Shown here piece after piece: positions 1-10,822 of a stretch of 64,000 nucleotides of DNA. How positions within the stretch are numbered: position 1 is the stretch's first letter; the number at the start of each line of letters is the position of its first letter. A program made the translations under genes and the position numbers. The stretch comes from Verpa conica. Taxonomy: Eukaryota > Ascomycota > Pezizomycetes > Pezizales > Morchellaceae. The stretch lies in contig JAUFSD010000012.1 in NCBI GenBank assembly GCA_033030425.1, positions 1,364,001 through 1,428,000 of the forward strand, in the 5' to 3' direction. The notes under the pieces were generated by a model that made no database searches, was not told the DNA's origin, and was given only the letters and a program-made list of their open reading frames with translations.

Positions 1-173
1 CAGCCTTGTGCACTCTGTTACACTGCAAGAATATCCTCCCTATAGTAGAAAAAAAATGACAACGCAATTTCCTCACCCGGGACACATTGTGCATTCTTTT
101 CTGCCTCGGTCCCCCCCCACAACATCCCCTCCACCATCCTCTCTAGGCCTATCAGACAGAGAAAATTTCATAG

Positions 174-901
174 ATAGTATGTTTAACCGACCTTTCCCTC
201 TTTCCCTATCATCAGACTAACCTATCCGTAGGGTCTTTGGACTTTGACGGCATTCTTGCAAGCCTGGTGACGAAGCCAGCTGCAGAAGCGGCCCAGATTC
301 TCACGGAGATACACCTAAAGGCTTACCGTGAAATTACCGCAGAGCAGTTTTTCCAGGCCAGTGATTACAAAATCACACAAGAGAACCGTTATCTCGATAT
401 GTGTTGCCATATTAAGATGCTGTGCAATTTTGTGAAGAGGCTACAGGATCGCAACGAGATTGAACACTTTGTTCTTATTGTACATGTAAGTCTAGATCCT
501 TATACCTATTAAGGTATGATTTATTCATAATGTAATAGGAGTTATGGGAGCAAGGGAACTATAACCTAGCCTTACCTTTGGCTATAGATCTATCCTACCG
601 CCTTGGGATCCTCTCCGATTCTGGAAAACAAATTCTCGACTCCTTGAGCAAGAATCAGGGTGGTCCAAACCATTCCAACTACCGCAAAATCCTTAGACAG
701 AGAATCATTAAAGGAAAGGAACGGATCCCAGTCCTTTTTCTACACCTCGTAGACCTTCGTGTCTTGACCCACCAGAATCTTACAACCGACGAGTGCATGT
801 CGGTCCTACTCTGCCCCAAACAGATAGGGTTTTGTAAGATGTTGTTGCAATTCCTGAGCATTTCATGCGTTTGGGGGCGGTCTAAGACTAGAATGAACTA
901 G
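174..901 (+). CDS. RasGEF catalytic-domain protein, partial/truncated
   Basis: Two exons joined by a 53-bp intron (486-538, GTAAGT...AATAG) keep one reading frame across VLIVH|ELWEQGNYNLALPLA. The product resembles a RasGEF (CDC25-homology) domain: an N-terminal stretch with AAQILTEIHLKAYREI, a long helix followed by CNFV, the segment ELWEQGNYNLALPLAIDLS and the very typical SNYRKIL...IPVLFLHLVDL block. Such domains catalyse GDP release from Ras-family GTPases. The 5' side has no ATG; the frame is open from about 174, just after a TAG that could be an acceptor, so earlier exons may exist or have been lost. The family's C-terminal helices after VDLRVL are replaced by an unrelated tail ending in TAG at 899-901. 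The piece covers only about two thirds of a GEF domain and has no REM/RasGEF_N part. It may be a truncated relic. Confidence 0.6.
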
Positions 902-1478
902 AGCGTTGGTACATGTGTTTTATCGTGAAGGACAAATTAAACTGGTTACATACTTCCTTTTACTCGAGTTGTGCTTTTAGGATTAAATCTGATCACAAGT
1001 TCAATTACTATACTTTCCATGAGCCCTTAGGATGAGCCTGGGCATCCTAGGATATATAAACCAATCGGGCGCAGCCTTGTGGCTTCTTGATGGTGCGCAG
1101 TACATATAAGATTTACACGTTGTGAACATACTAGTACAGTCGCTCGTGACCAGGGATCTAAAGAGTAACGGGCTGGAAACTCCTACCGCGGTTAGCCAAG
1201 TGACTATACGTAACGCCAGTAACTTTCATACCCGGGGAATCGGTGGAGATAAATCATTGGTGTTCTTCCTTGTAACTAACTAAATAAGACACATCTCGTT
1301 TCAAGCTATAATGTTATGTTTATTTTTAGGGTGTAAAAGATGGGAGCGGGTGCCAAGAACAACACCTTTAAACCCACAAGCGCGGACACACGAAAGGGGC
1401 TGAAAATCTCGACACGAGTATTTAACCTCAGAGAGTCTGCCCCGCATCCCATCAACACCACAGCAAAGAGTATTCGGT
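902..1478. other. Intergenic, no clear gene
   Basis: Stop-rich sequence between the RasGEF fragment and the next spliced gene. The frame leading into the downstream gene is already open from about 1400 (a TGA precedes it), so a further 5' exon of that gene may lie at 1400-1478. Nothing else is recognisable. Confidence 0.4.
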
Positions 1479-2102
1479 ATGTCAAGACAAGTAGCACCAG
1501 AGTTTAGAGCGCTGATGGAGCAAATGGGAAACACCCTTAAACCAGAACCACTCCGGGTATATTAATTCGTATAATAGTGTGACATTACTATGCTAACAAA
1601 GAGTAGGAGATATTTCGAGAGTACTGGAAGATCGACGTACGCCGCTGGACAGAGTTGGATGATGAAATCATAAAGAAGGTTGAGAATGAGATTAGAAGGA
1701 GGGTTTTACCTACACGGATTCCTCAGGATGAGAATGAGAGGGAAGAGTTTTACGCATGTTTAACACGCTTAACGAATGATGCATGGGGTAAGAGTTGGCA
1801 GAATAGGAAACATGAAAACACTAGGAAATCAAAGCAACTAAAAAGGCTAAAGGGTAAGTCATTAGATAAGCCCCCCTCCCTCTTTGTCAATTAACAGATA
1901 CTAGGTACTAACAAGTCAATAACAAGGATCGAGTGAGGGGGCTACTCCAAACCCGACCTCAAGCGAAGCGACCCCAAATAAACCGATACTAGACCAGGAG
2001 ATACCAGACCACGAGGCCCTAAGCGAGGTCATGCCAAATACACAGGTACCGGACGAGGCACGGAAGACAGGGACAGAGGTGGCTTCTTTTAGGCCATGGT
2101 GA
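1479..2102 (+). CDS. Unknown protein, three exons (about 166 aa)
   Basis: No long ORF is visible, but three exons join cleanly: 1479-1556, 1607-1853 and 1927-2102. Intron 1 (1557-1606) is GTATAT...TGCTAAC...TAG and intron 2 (1854-1926) is GTAAGT...TACTAAC...AAG. Both carry strong branch sites, and the frame is kept through both, ending at TGA 2100-2102. The protein is charged, with a Lys/Arg-rich middle (KKVENEIRRRVLP, SKQLKRLKG), a probable helix (WTELDDEIIKKVENEI), and an acidic, Pro/Thr-rich tail. I do not recognise the family. It has no signal peptide or membrane segment. The start ATG is uncertain because the upstream frame is open for about 75 bp more and also reads like protein. It could be an internal piece of a larger or degenerate gene. 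Confidence 0.4.
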
Positions 2103-3147
2103 CGATAGAATTCGAAGATGTAACGTAACTGAGAGGGCTATTTGTAGATTAGATATAAGACATAAATTGTTTAATGGAAACCTCTTAGTATTCTTGGCCC
2201 TAGCTAGAACTATTTTAGAGTTTATTCCCGCCTAGGAAGGCTTGTGACGCTCTAGCAGGGGCAGGAGTGATATCACTACATGTCCAGATATATATCTTAG
2301 AAATCGCATACCGAACAATTCACTATCCAGCGTCAAATCTCCGGATCACCTCGAACTAGCCTTAAACCTCCCCAGAAAAGCCTAGAATCACCCACAAGAC
2401 CCCCAAGCCCCCAGTTAAGCCTCAGAACATTCCCTTAGAAGCTAGTGGCGGAGATAGTGAGTAGATATGGTATATTTTTCCGCTTGTCAGGTGGTTATAG
2501 ATTTGGTATATCATATATGCCATTTGGCGCTCGGTACAATAAAGGTGTTTGAGTTTGTTAAGGGTGTTTGAATATGTTGGAAGATGTTGAAGGTCGGAAA
2601 TTTGACAGTGCGGGACTTTTGCCGGCCGACGAGAGCCAGTACTTTATGTGGTGGCGCATGTAGCATATCACATATACTGTTTCACTTTCTCCTCCCGTAT
2701 CGTTGCACATTTAGCGTATCGCACCTACCACTTTCCTGCTGAGACTGAGTGGCCGGGGCAATCACTGCACCCAGGAGACCAGGATACCCGGTGGCACGTA
2801 TACCGTTTCACTTTCCCTTGTGCACCAACTTGTCGAACCTAGCTTGGCGCATCGCAGCATGCTAGAAGTAGTGTACGTCAGGTACCTAGCGGCTCTCGCC
2901 TTGAGTACTGGTTGGGCAAATAAATACCTAAGGGTCGCCCCTACCTTCTGATAGTAACTTTCTTGTAGTATCCTCTAGCATCTTGGTACTCCATACGATC
3001 TGCTGTAAGTATTCTCCTAGTTTTAGAAAATAAACTACAACGACTGACATTAGTGAAGGAAATGTGCATCACCACGCAGCTATCTTTTACATGCCATACC
3101 TATACTACGACATTATATTGCCTCCATGTGGATACTCCACGATGTAA
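2103..3147. other. Gene-free; possible decayed LTR-like repeat
   Basis: No gene seen. Between about 2640 and 2850 there are three imperfect copies of a phrase like GCATGTAGC...ACTGTTTCACTTTC (near 2655, 2703 and 2795), then AATAAATACC at about 2920 and a TTG/CT-rich end. This organisation resembles a decayed long terminal repeat of a Gypsy-type element, but no coding domain, primer-binding site or matching second copy is visible, so the call is tentative. Confidence 0.2.
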
Positions 3148-3672
3148 TTTGGCTTCGAAACGAGAGTGACCGTGGCCCTGCGAGCATGTAACCAACTCTT
3201 CTGCGAAGCTCTTTCTAAAAACCCCCCCGGATCTACTTTCACCTATGACCTTATGTTCCCAGTCTCGGCCTGGACAAATTCTTCTATAGTACCTGACGCC
3301 TATAGGACTAATTTCTTAGTCAGGATTCCAAAGCATACGGTTATGAGGTTTGAGACCCAACCATCCCTTTTAACCTAACTAACTCTTCCTCCCTAAAGCG
3401 CTAGCCAGTGCCACCAGTTATCAGCGATACCCCCAAAAGGGTACATGGAGGTGAAACAGCAAGACTGTTACTACTGGGCTTACTGGAACTGTAAAAATGC
3501 TACCTCAAAATATATACTCGGTTACTACGGGTCGCGTGATCAGGTCCATGATCGAAGGTTACTACACACCGAAGCCGAAAATCAACTATCCTACATCAAC
3601 GAAGGGAGTTCGTTTGCTGACGAATATCAAGGATTAATTGATAGCAAAGTTGGAATCTTAGGAAGTCCGTAG
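3148..3672 (+). CDS. Cysteine-bearing unknown protein, 5' end missing
   Basis: Two exons (3148-3347 and 3399-3672) join over a 51-bp intron, 3348-3398 (GTTTGA...CCTAACTAACTC...TAAAG), with a doubled branch motif and pyrimidine tract. The joined frame runs to TAG at 3670-3672. The product contains CNQLFC, SQCHQ and DCYYWAYWNC, an aromatic-rich stretch and two Asn glycosylation-type sites (TNSS, KNAT). That composition would suit a secreted protein. No ATG lies in the first exon before DLMFP, and I could not find a convincing upstream exon with a signal peptide. Function unknown. Confidence 0.35.
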
Positions 3673-4416
3673 GGCTGTATTTAGCTGCACATGGGGTGAT
3701 TGTATCTCTTAGTTAGTAAGAAAGTTGGAAAATGACTTAATATCATATTCAGTTACGCAGAAGTTAGGATTATTTCAAGTGTGGGGTATAAGTGACTGGC
3801 CATCAAGTAGATATAATAGATTATATAATTACCATTACCTCTACCAAACAGAAATTTTTCTAGTAATGATACATGTAGCTTAGTCGTCCATTAAACGTCT
3901 CTTCCTTGACAAATGGGCCATTAAGAAAATTGCCACGTAGTCACACCTGCCCACTATTGAATTCTCTAAAGATGGGCAGTTTTTAAATAAAATAGAGTGC
4001 ATAAAGCAAATAGTGATACACCTATAACATAATTGTGATATCAGTACCTTTTGAGCTTATGCCAGAAGGCCGTCGGAAAGCACTTCATATGCCGAGCGAG
4101 CCTGAAAATCTTAAAATTTTCTAGCCCCAAATACCGAGCGCTATTAGCTGATAACTTTATAGCATCCTTAGCCTCTTTGTCGACACATTTTTACATATTG
4201 TGATTCTATTACGTCTAAGTGGGTGGTAGGGTTAGGGTTTATATAATCTCCTACTAATGGTACCCCTTGTTGTCATCGCATCCCCAAAATCCCAGCTCCC
4301 ACAACGTGCCACCATAACCCAAAGCTCCACGCCTCGGTAAGACCTCCTCTCGGATTTGTGATTTCTTGGGGGTGATTTTTGCTAATTATTTCTTTTGCTA
4401 GTATTTGATTTTAGCT
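3673..4416. other. Intergenic; short telomere-like repeat at 4227-4240
   Basis: AT-rich and stop-dense. The only landmark is TAGGGTTAGGGTTT at 4227-4240, two units of the fungal telomere repeat (or a telo-box-like promoter element), about 190 bp upstream of the next start codon. Confidence 0.35.
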
Positions 4417-4923
4417 ATGGCTTCTGAATATACCGTCCTTGAGTCTACGATCCGTTCGGGATCGGGGTCGGTAGGACCGCGTTCAGGCCCTAGTCATATC
4501 ACCGAAACAGTTCTAGGATCTGCTGGGGCTGCAGAGGTTAAGTCCTCTGATACAGCCCTTATCCTTCGTGCTATGCGGGAGATGCGGGAGTCTAATGATA
4601 TTGCTCTGGGGCTGATTAGGGGGGATATCCTAGACGGTTCTCAGACTATAGGGAGGAGGTTAGATGATTTGTCGGGAAAGGTTGACCACTTGTTGGCGGA
4701 GGCTGATAGCTTGTCTAAGAGAGTCGATGAATTGTCTGGGAGGGTTGACCAGTTGGGGGAGAATTTCCTTAAGTTGGAGGCGCTTCTTTCGGACCAGAAC
4801 AAGGATATTGTTACTTTATGGAAGTATTGTATTGAGAGGGGTCAGAAGGACACTGAGTGGAGTCGCGAGGTTACCACTATAATTCGTTCTTTAAATAATA
4901 CTGTGAGAGAAATGAATACTTAG
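4417..4923 (+). CDS. Small coiled-coil protein (168 aa)
   Basis: An intronless ORF begins at the first ATG (4417, MASEYTVLES) and ends at TAG 4921-4923. Residues about 85-130 are heptad-like: LDDLSGKVDHLL, LSKRVDELSGRVDQLG and LKLEALL place Leu/Val every three to four residues, so a coiled coil and self-association are expected. The N-terminal 45 residues are Ser/Gly-rich and probably disordered. There is no signal peptide, transmembrane segment or catalytic motif. An alternative frame is also open for 72 codons but has a less protein-like composition. I do not recognise the family. Confidence 0.5.
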   Translation: MASEYTVLESTIRSGSGSVGPRSGPSHITETVLGSAGAAEVKSSDTALILRAMREMRESNDIALGLIRGDILDGSQTIGRRLDDLSGKVDHLLAEADSLSKRVDELSGRVDQLGENFLKLEALLSDQNKDIVTLWKYCIERGQKDTEWSREVTTIIRSLNNTVREMNT

Positions 4924-5448
4924 GGTGCGGTATGTACTTTTTTACTTTCGAGCGGGGCCCGGCTTGGGTCTCAGAAGAAATTTCTATAGGGTATCTTCAA
5001 ATAAAAGAGTAAGCTCAGAAGTTTCTCGCCCTAAGTACCAGTTAGCTGATACCTGGGGACCTGTTCAGTCCTTTTATTGAACTCATGCAAATACGGTCGC
5101 ATCTTGCTATGCCGGAGCTTAGACGCCGGGCCCCTTGCTGCCTCGTACGAAGTCCCCTGGCCAAAACTTTTTTTTTTTTACTAAAGAATACATTCAGTAT
5201 CCCAGATTCTTCCATATCCAGTACGAGGCCCTCTACACTGTAAGTATAAAAGTATAAACTCTAGCCCTATTATATGCCCCAGGTATTGAGCCGCGCCATG
5301 CCATGGAGAAATTGATTACATGAAACGTAAATCGAGTGCCATAGTACTTGTTTATAACAAAGGACGTACACTATCGAGAATTCCTAACGACCAAGCAAGA
5401 CCCCTAATTCATAGCCCTAAGTATATCACTATCAGGATACTCATGCTA
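4924..5448. other. Intergenic, no gene seen
   Basis: Contains a run of T at 5170-5179 and otherwise nothing recognisable. It leads into the TIR element. Confidence 0.4.
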
Positions 5449-5590
5449 CAGCTCCCGGTAGAATTATTCTGGAAATGTGGCGCGCACGATAGTTCGTCTT
5501 CTATATTTTTGACGAAGGTTTGGACAATAGCATTGGCTAGAAGCCCCTGCTCGATAATCCCTGTTTCCAGAATAATTCTACCGGAGGCTG
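5449..5590. mobile_element. MITE-like element with TIRs and TA flanks (142 bp)
   Basis: Positions 5455-5475 and 5564-5584 are perfect reverse complements (21 of 21 bases, beginning CCGGTAGAATTATTC on the + strand). The match extends outward with small gaps to CAG at 5449 and CTG at 5590. Immediately outside lie TA (5447-5448) and TA (5591-5592), as expected for the TA target duplication of Tc1/mariner-type DNA transposons. The ~88-bp interior has no coding capacity. A related terminal sequence begins at 20835 (CAGTCTCCGGTAGAATTA), also preceded by TA. These features fit a non-autonomous miniature element. Confidence 0.7.
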
Positions 5591-6130
5591 TATCTGGATC
5601 ACTGACCACTTGACGCATTACATTGTAGGCTTGATAGGCTATAGGAATTATAACTTTACTGTGTGGTACCACAACAGATGGAAATCAAGGCGGGATCTCC
5701 GTAGGGTGGCGAATTATTGGTGAGATGCTGGCCAGAAACACTAGTCTCAGGCTCCTATTTGGGGTTCTATCATGATGACGAGATCCTTGCCAAAGGTACG
5801 GACTAGAAAGTAGCAGCGCGTGATCCTAGGCCCGCACCAGGCCCGCAAAATATAGCCATATCACATTCCACATTGGTTTGGGGAATACGTACTCGTGCCG
5901 TGGGTGAAGTATTAGGATAGACTAGGCTATCACGGATTTGAGCAGATATAGTTCTGTTCTGTTACGTCTATCATCGTGTTTGGCTGTTTTTCGCTGGTTT
6001 TATTGTATCACGGATCTGAGCGATTGTTATATTTCCCTTCTCAATATATCCTAATACTTTAGCCTTGACACGAGCACTAAAAAAGTATCGAAATAGAATA
6101 AACTGATGTGAAGTCAGCTCAAGGCTAGCA
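5591..6130. other. Intergenic, no gene seen
   Basis: Short ORFs on both strands have no protein-like composition and no supporting splice signals. Confidence 0.35.
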
Positions 6131-6141
6131 GCTGGTGGCTG

Positions 6142-6220
6142 TGATACGTTGTGGGTGTTGTGGTGCATTGTGGGTGTTACAGTACGTTGTGGGTGTCATA
6201 GTACGTTGTGGGTGTTGCGA
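6142..6220. repeat. Minisatellite, ~19-20 bp unit, four copies
   Basis: Four head-to-tail units share the core CGTTGTGGGTGTT (one unit has CATTGTGGGTGTT), with spacers such as ACAGTA, ATAGTA and GCGATA. A fifth degenerate unit (CGTGTCTGGTGCT) follows, then a GC-rich tail (about 6232-6300) that stands out from the AT-rich surroundings. Confidence 0.7.
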
Positions 6221-7474
6221 TACGTGTCTGGTGCTGTGCCGCCTGCGCCGCTATCCGCTAGGCTGTGCCGTAGGCGCCCGGCGAGCCAAAATAGGCAGGC
6301 GCGCGCTGTTAGAACCGAGCGTATAAGTTGTTTGTTACAGCCTACAGCCTGTTATAGCCCAAGCGTTTGAATAAAGCAGATAGCGTCTAGGTAAAACCTA
6401 CCCCAAAATAAAAAGATCCCAAAACATGCTCTCTACAACCACTTTAAGATGAAATAAATCTCGAGGCAGTGCATCTGCAGTGGGTGACCATGTGGGAATC
6501 CTGGGTACTGAACTCATCATTTTGTTTTTGCTGGGACGGTGCTTTGTTTGCTCTGTCTGTATAGGCTTCATGGTAGTTGTTGGATTTTTCGTTGTGCGTA
6601 GGGGTTGGCGGGAGGGTCTGTTTAAGAGGATGGGGCTATTGGCTTGGGAGCAGAGTAGAGTGTGGCGAGACCTCTATTATACTACCGCTTAATTTCACCA
6701 AGCATTGGGTAGGCACATGGGGATCCACCTTAGTATTGTGGGTTGGCAAAAATACCTGGCCACCTGCGTACTCTCATGCCAACAAAGAAATCATGAGGAT
6801 TAGCCAGAAGAACATGAAATAGGGGCTCAATAGAACATAAAAAGAAAGCTTAGCATAGATTAATACTTTTGTATCATCCATCAATCTCAATAGCTGCCTT
6901 GTGTGTCATATTGTTAGATTATGGTATAAGTTGCGTTGCGACGCCAGTGTCTGGGTATTTTTACCAACCCACAATAGATATAAATACAAGACCCTAAAGT
7001 AGGCGAGGAGTAACTTTTATAGGATTTTCATAGTAAAAAATGTCTGTATAGTGGAATGCTGGATTCAGTTTAGTACTAAACTAACTTACACTAGCTAATA
7101 GCATGTAACGCAAGAATACAGTAAGATAAAGAACGCCGGGGTTTGTATGGGGGTGGGGAGTCGTTTGATACACTTTAACACTTCAGAAAGTTTAAGTTTG
7201 CTCTACTGGCATTTTGCGGTGGAGATGAACGCCCCAATTTTTGTTGTGCCACATTGCTCTTTATAAGGTTGAAATTTTAATACGTTCGGGTGTAATCCCA
7301 CAAAATCATGTTTATCTAAACCTTCAAGATTTATTCCAATAGATACGTATAAGATATCTCCAACTCAAACAACCCAAAAAGAAACTGACATAAGAGAAAA
7401 AAAACCGCAAAGAGACCCATAAGCCACAAAACGTTACAAGAAAGAAAAAAAATAATCAACCCCTACCCACCAGC
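6221..7474. other. Intergenic, no gene seen
   Basis: A GC-rich patch at 6230-6310 passes into AT-rich sequence. Two overlapping ORFs at 6480-6822 are hydrophobic or basic, but have no homology I recognise and no introns. The 3' end of the A-T-R gene lies at the right edge. Confidence 0.4.
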
Positions 7475-10400
7475 TCAGTTACTCGGGACCCATCTCTTCA
7501 ACCACTGCTCAACAAACTTAGCTATAAGTCCTCTCTGGATCAAGTTCGGTGCATTCTTAATCGCCGGACTATTCGCTTCCGTTGTGCTAGTAACAAACTC
7601 AAGTCCTTTCCGCCCCGGTTTATCGTTGTCGTACTTATCAGCGAAGAAGGACGTCAACTTGACAGTTGGGTTCCTGATGGGGTCTTGGTCTCCTTGACGG
7701 AGGCGTTGCACCCACTCTCGTTGGGGAACGATTTCAAAGTCGAGTCCGGCATCGCGGAGCGCTGGGAGAAACTCGGTTGTCCAGTTGAATACTTTGGGGT
7801 TGAGGACGTGGTATACTGTTGATGCGTTGTCGTTGGGTAGTTCGCCTATGATTCCTGAGAGCTCTAGAATTGAACGTGCGACGAAGTCGACTGGTAGCCA
7901 GGATGGGGTCTAGAGGGGTTAGTTGTGTATATTCATAGCTATTACTAGAGGGGGATGCATACTTCGTCAACTGCTGGGAGAGCACGTAAGGTTAGAGCAC
8001 TACGGATCATGAGTGGAATAGCCTCCGTGTCGTTCCAGATTCCTTCTTTACTGTCACCAACGATCTGGCCAACCCGTAACACTCTCGCGTGCATTCCTGT
8101 CTTTTCTGCCGCTGATCTGATGATGTTTTCGGTGACCAGTTTTGACCTCGCATATCCCATGTTCTGAGCGTGTGCGAAGTTCTCGATATGGGTCTCTTGG
8201 ATACTAGCTGGTATTGGAGTCCCCGCTGCGGCAGATATTGAGGAACAGAAGAAGAATTGAGCGGGCTTTGCTGTGTTTACGGATAGGCACATTTGGAGGA
8301 AGTTGTGAGCGCCCTGTATGTGCTGCTTTTCGAAGCTCTGTACCCCCATGTTGAAGTTCACTGCCCAGGCACTGTGGATGACAGTTGTCATAGTGTCAAG
8401 CAGCTCAGAAAATACCTCTGCGCCTACTCCGAGATCTTGCTTGCTGAAGTCACTTGGGAGGGCGCAGATCTTGGCTAGTTCCCCAGCTGAAATCGTAAGG
8501 CTTCGGTCCTTCAGTGATGCAAGAACTCTGGCCCTTGCCTCGGGTTCTGAAGAAGCTCGAACGAGACAAAATACCTTCTTGACGTTTTCTAAGGGTAAGA
8601 TTTGTGCTAGAACATGAGCTCCAAGTGAACCGGTTGTTCCAGTCAACACCTGTAGTATATTAGCGCTGTAATCAGGTTATCTCATAAAATTCGTGTACAT
8701 ACCACTGTCTCGCCATCTACAACCTTGTTTCCTGGAACGTGCTGCTTGAAATCCGAATACTTCTGTGCCAGCTGCTTCGAGATCTCCACATCATCCGTCA
8801 CCTCTATCTCCATACCGGTACGCAACGCATATAAATACCGCGCGAGGCACTCCACATTTGGCTGCTCGAAAACCACAATCTGGCTAAGCTTTGAGCTATT
8901 ACCGTTAAAGTTGAGCATTTTCTTCAGCTTCCCCCAGACATTGATCGCCCTGAGACTGTCGACCCCGGCAAGGAAGAAATCGGACGTCTTTGATTCCAGT
9001 TCCACCCCTACTTCCTTAAACAGCGTTATGAGGAACTGCTCCATACCCTCGATATCCAAGACTAAATCTCCTTCGGCACCGTTCTCAAACTCAGAGTAGA
9101 TTTCGTCAATCTCTTTTTCAAACTGCTTATAGAATGCCGCTCGGATGATCGTGCCCTTGTCGGTGCTTGGGTACTGAACGTCTGTGGAGAGAACACCGAT
9201 CATTTCTTTTGAGATTTGGGAGAAGCTCTCAGCCCGCGAGTTTGCATCTTCAATGGCTGGCCAGACCCTATCGAGGAATTCATCCTTAGACAGCCCGGCA
9301 GCGTGCTCACTACATATGATAAACAAGCCTGGCACAGACTTATCGACACCAAAAACAATACAGTCCTTGACTAGTGGGTCTTCTCGGATCCGGTGCTCGA
9401 TTGGTATCGGGAGGACCTTCTCCCCATTGACAAGAGTCACCCGGTCGTCGATACGGCCAAGATATTTCCAAGCCTTGGGAATAGTAGGATGCGGGGAGAA
9501 GAGATCCCTGGTTCGGAAGCTGTTTGGGGGATTATCGGAGTTGGAGGAGACTTTTGCCTTCCATTTATCAAGAACGACGACTTCGTAAGTCTCGCTATTC
9601 GGGGATGTGCGGTCCATGAGAAGGAATGGCTCTAGTGCTGGAGGCACCCGGACGTAGTTCCAAGCCTTATCTCCCGGCGGGCGGAATGAAGTCATTAATT
9701 GACCGGTCTCGGTTGCGCCGTAATGCCCTACGAGGTTGACTCCGGCGTCCACAAGACGATCTCCGAGGTCGTCGGGACAACTACTACCGCCAAAGAGAAC
9801 AAGTTTGCATGATTTCAGTACTTCAACCCCTCTAGCGCTCTCGCCGAGTACTTTCAGAGCGTATGGAACTCCGTAGAAGATTTCCGGCTGAATGTGTTCC
9901 ATTGCTGTTACTAGGTTTGAGTTTGTCAGGGGGAGGTTGGGATTGAAGAACGATATCTCTTTCGTTGAGTAAACCGCCCGCATGAACGAGGAGATACCAT
10001 GGTTATGGTATAGAGGCAATGTAATGAATGCTTTGAGAGAAAATGAGGATGAATAATTAAAGAGACAGGCAGAATGGGTTTGGAAAATTGGCTTTGGCAG
10101 ACCAGTTGAGCCCGAAGAATGGACAATGAAGGCAATCTTCTGGGCTTCAATTGGTCCTCCTCGTCTTATCTCTAGACGAGGACCAGAGGGTGTCGAGAGT
10201 GCGTACTCTGATTTTCCAAGAATTTGAAACGACCTTAGTTCTGGTTTGCTGAGCTTAACGTCGGCGATAATTTTGGAGAATGTTGTGGTTGTGATAATGC
10301 TGGAGCATTTCGTGGCATTAAGAAGAGATACCACTGCATGGACAGACAGCCTATTGGAGAGAAGGAGGACAGAAAAGCCTAGTCTTTGTAGACCAAATAT

Positions 10401-10822
10401 AGTGGCAATATAGTCAATGTTAGAAGGCGCCAATAAAGCTACCACAGTCCGCTCTCCGTCGTAGAAATCCTGAGTTCCGCCCGATGATCAGCTTATGTAA
10501 AAGAAATGATTGGGTACTAAATCTGGCTGCATACATTTGGAATGAGCCCAAGTCGCAGGTACCCCTTGGCAGTCTCCTCTGCGAAACTATCAAGAGTTTT
10601 GGCTGTATAATGAATCTGGTCTGTAAGACCACTCTGAGACGCTGGATAGGAGACCAATGGTACGTCTGGGATCGTCTTTGCGCGGTTCAGTATGAGGTCA
10701 TTAATAGTAAACAATGTATCTGATTCTTCATCTGCATGAACAGAATTCGAGGCCCGTTGTGAAGCAAAGCTTGCCGGTCCCGAAGGCTCCTGTACTTGAA
10801 CGGGAAGAGCTGCTGAGAGCAT
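7475..10822 (-). CDS. A-T-R (NRPS-like) carboxylic acid reductase
   Basis: Four exons on the minus strand: 10535-10822, 8703-10469, 7963-8649 and 7475-7909. They total 1058 aa. Introns are 10470-10534, 8650-8702 and 7910-7962, all GTATGC/GTATGT...AG with frame kept. Adenylation motifs visible: SSGSTGLPKPI (residues ~214-224), GHYGATETG (~344), FRTRDLF (~414; the family usually has TGD, here TRD), GRIDDRVTLVNGEK (~434) and STDKGTIIR (~531). A carrier domain follows with FFLAGVDSL, whose Ser (~601) is the phosphopantetheine site. The C-terminal reductase begins VLTGTTGSLGAHVL (Rossmann NADPH loop, ~686) and has CSSIS and YARSK (catalytic Tyr ~851, Lys ~855). There is no condensation domain. Family members load a carboxylic acid as an acyl-AMP and thioester and release it as an aldehyde. 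The substrate cannot be told from sequence. The start at 10822 is the first in-frame ATG ahead of the conserved region; an extra upstream exon is possible. The gene is divergent from the AKR. Confidence 0.93.

Noticed and set aside
8318..9588. Plus-strand ORFs of 60-134 codons inside the A-T-R gene
   Set aside because: Antisense shadows of the conserved minus-strand coding exons.
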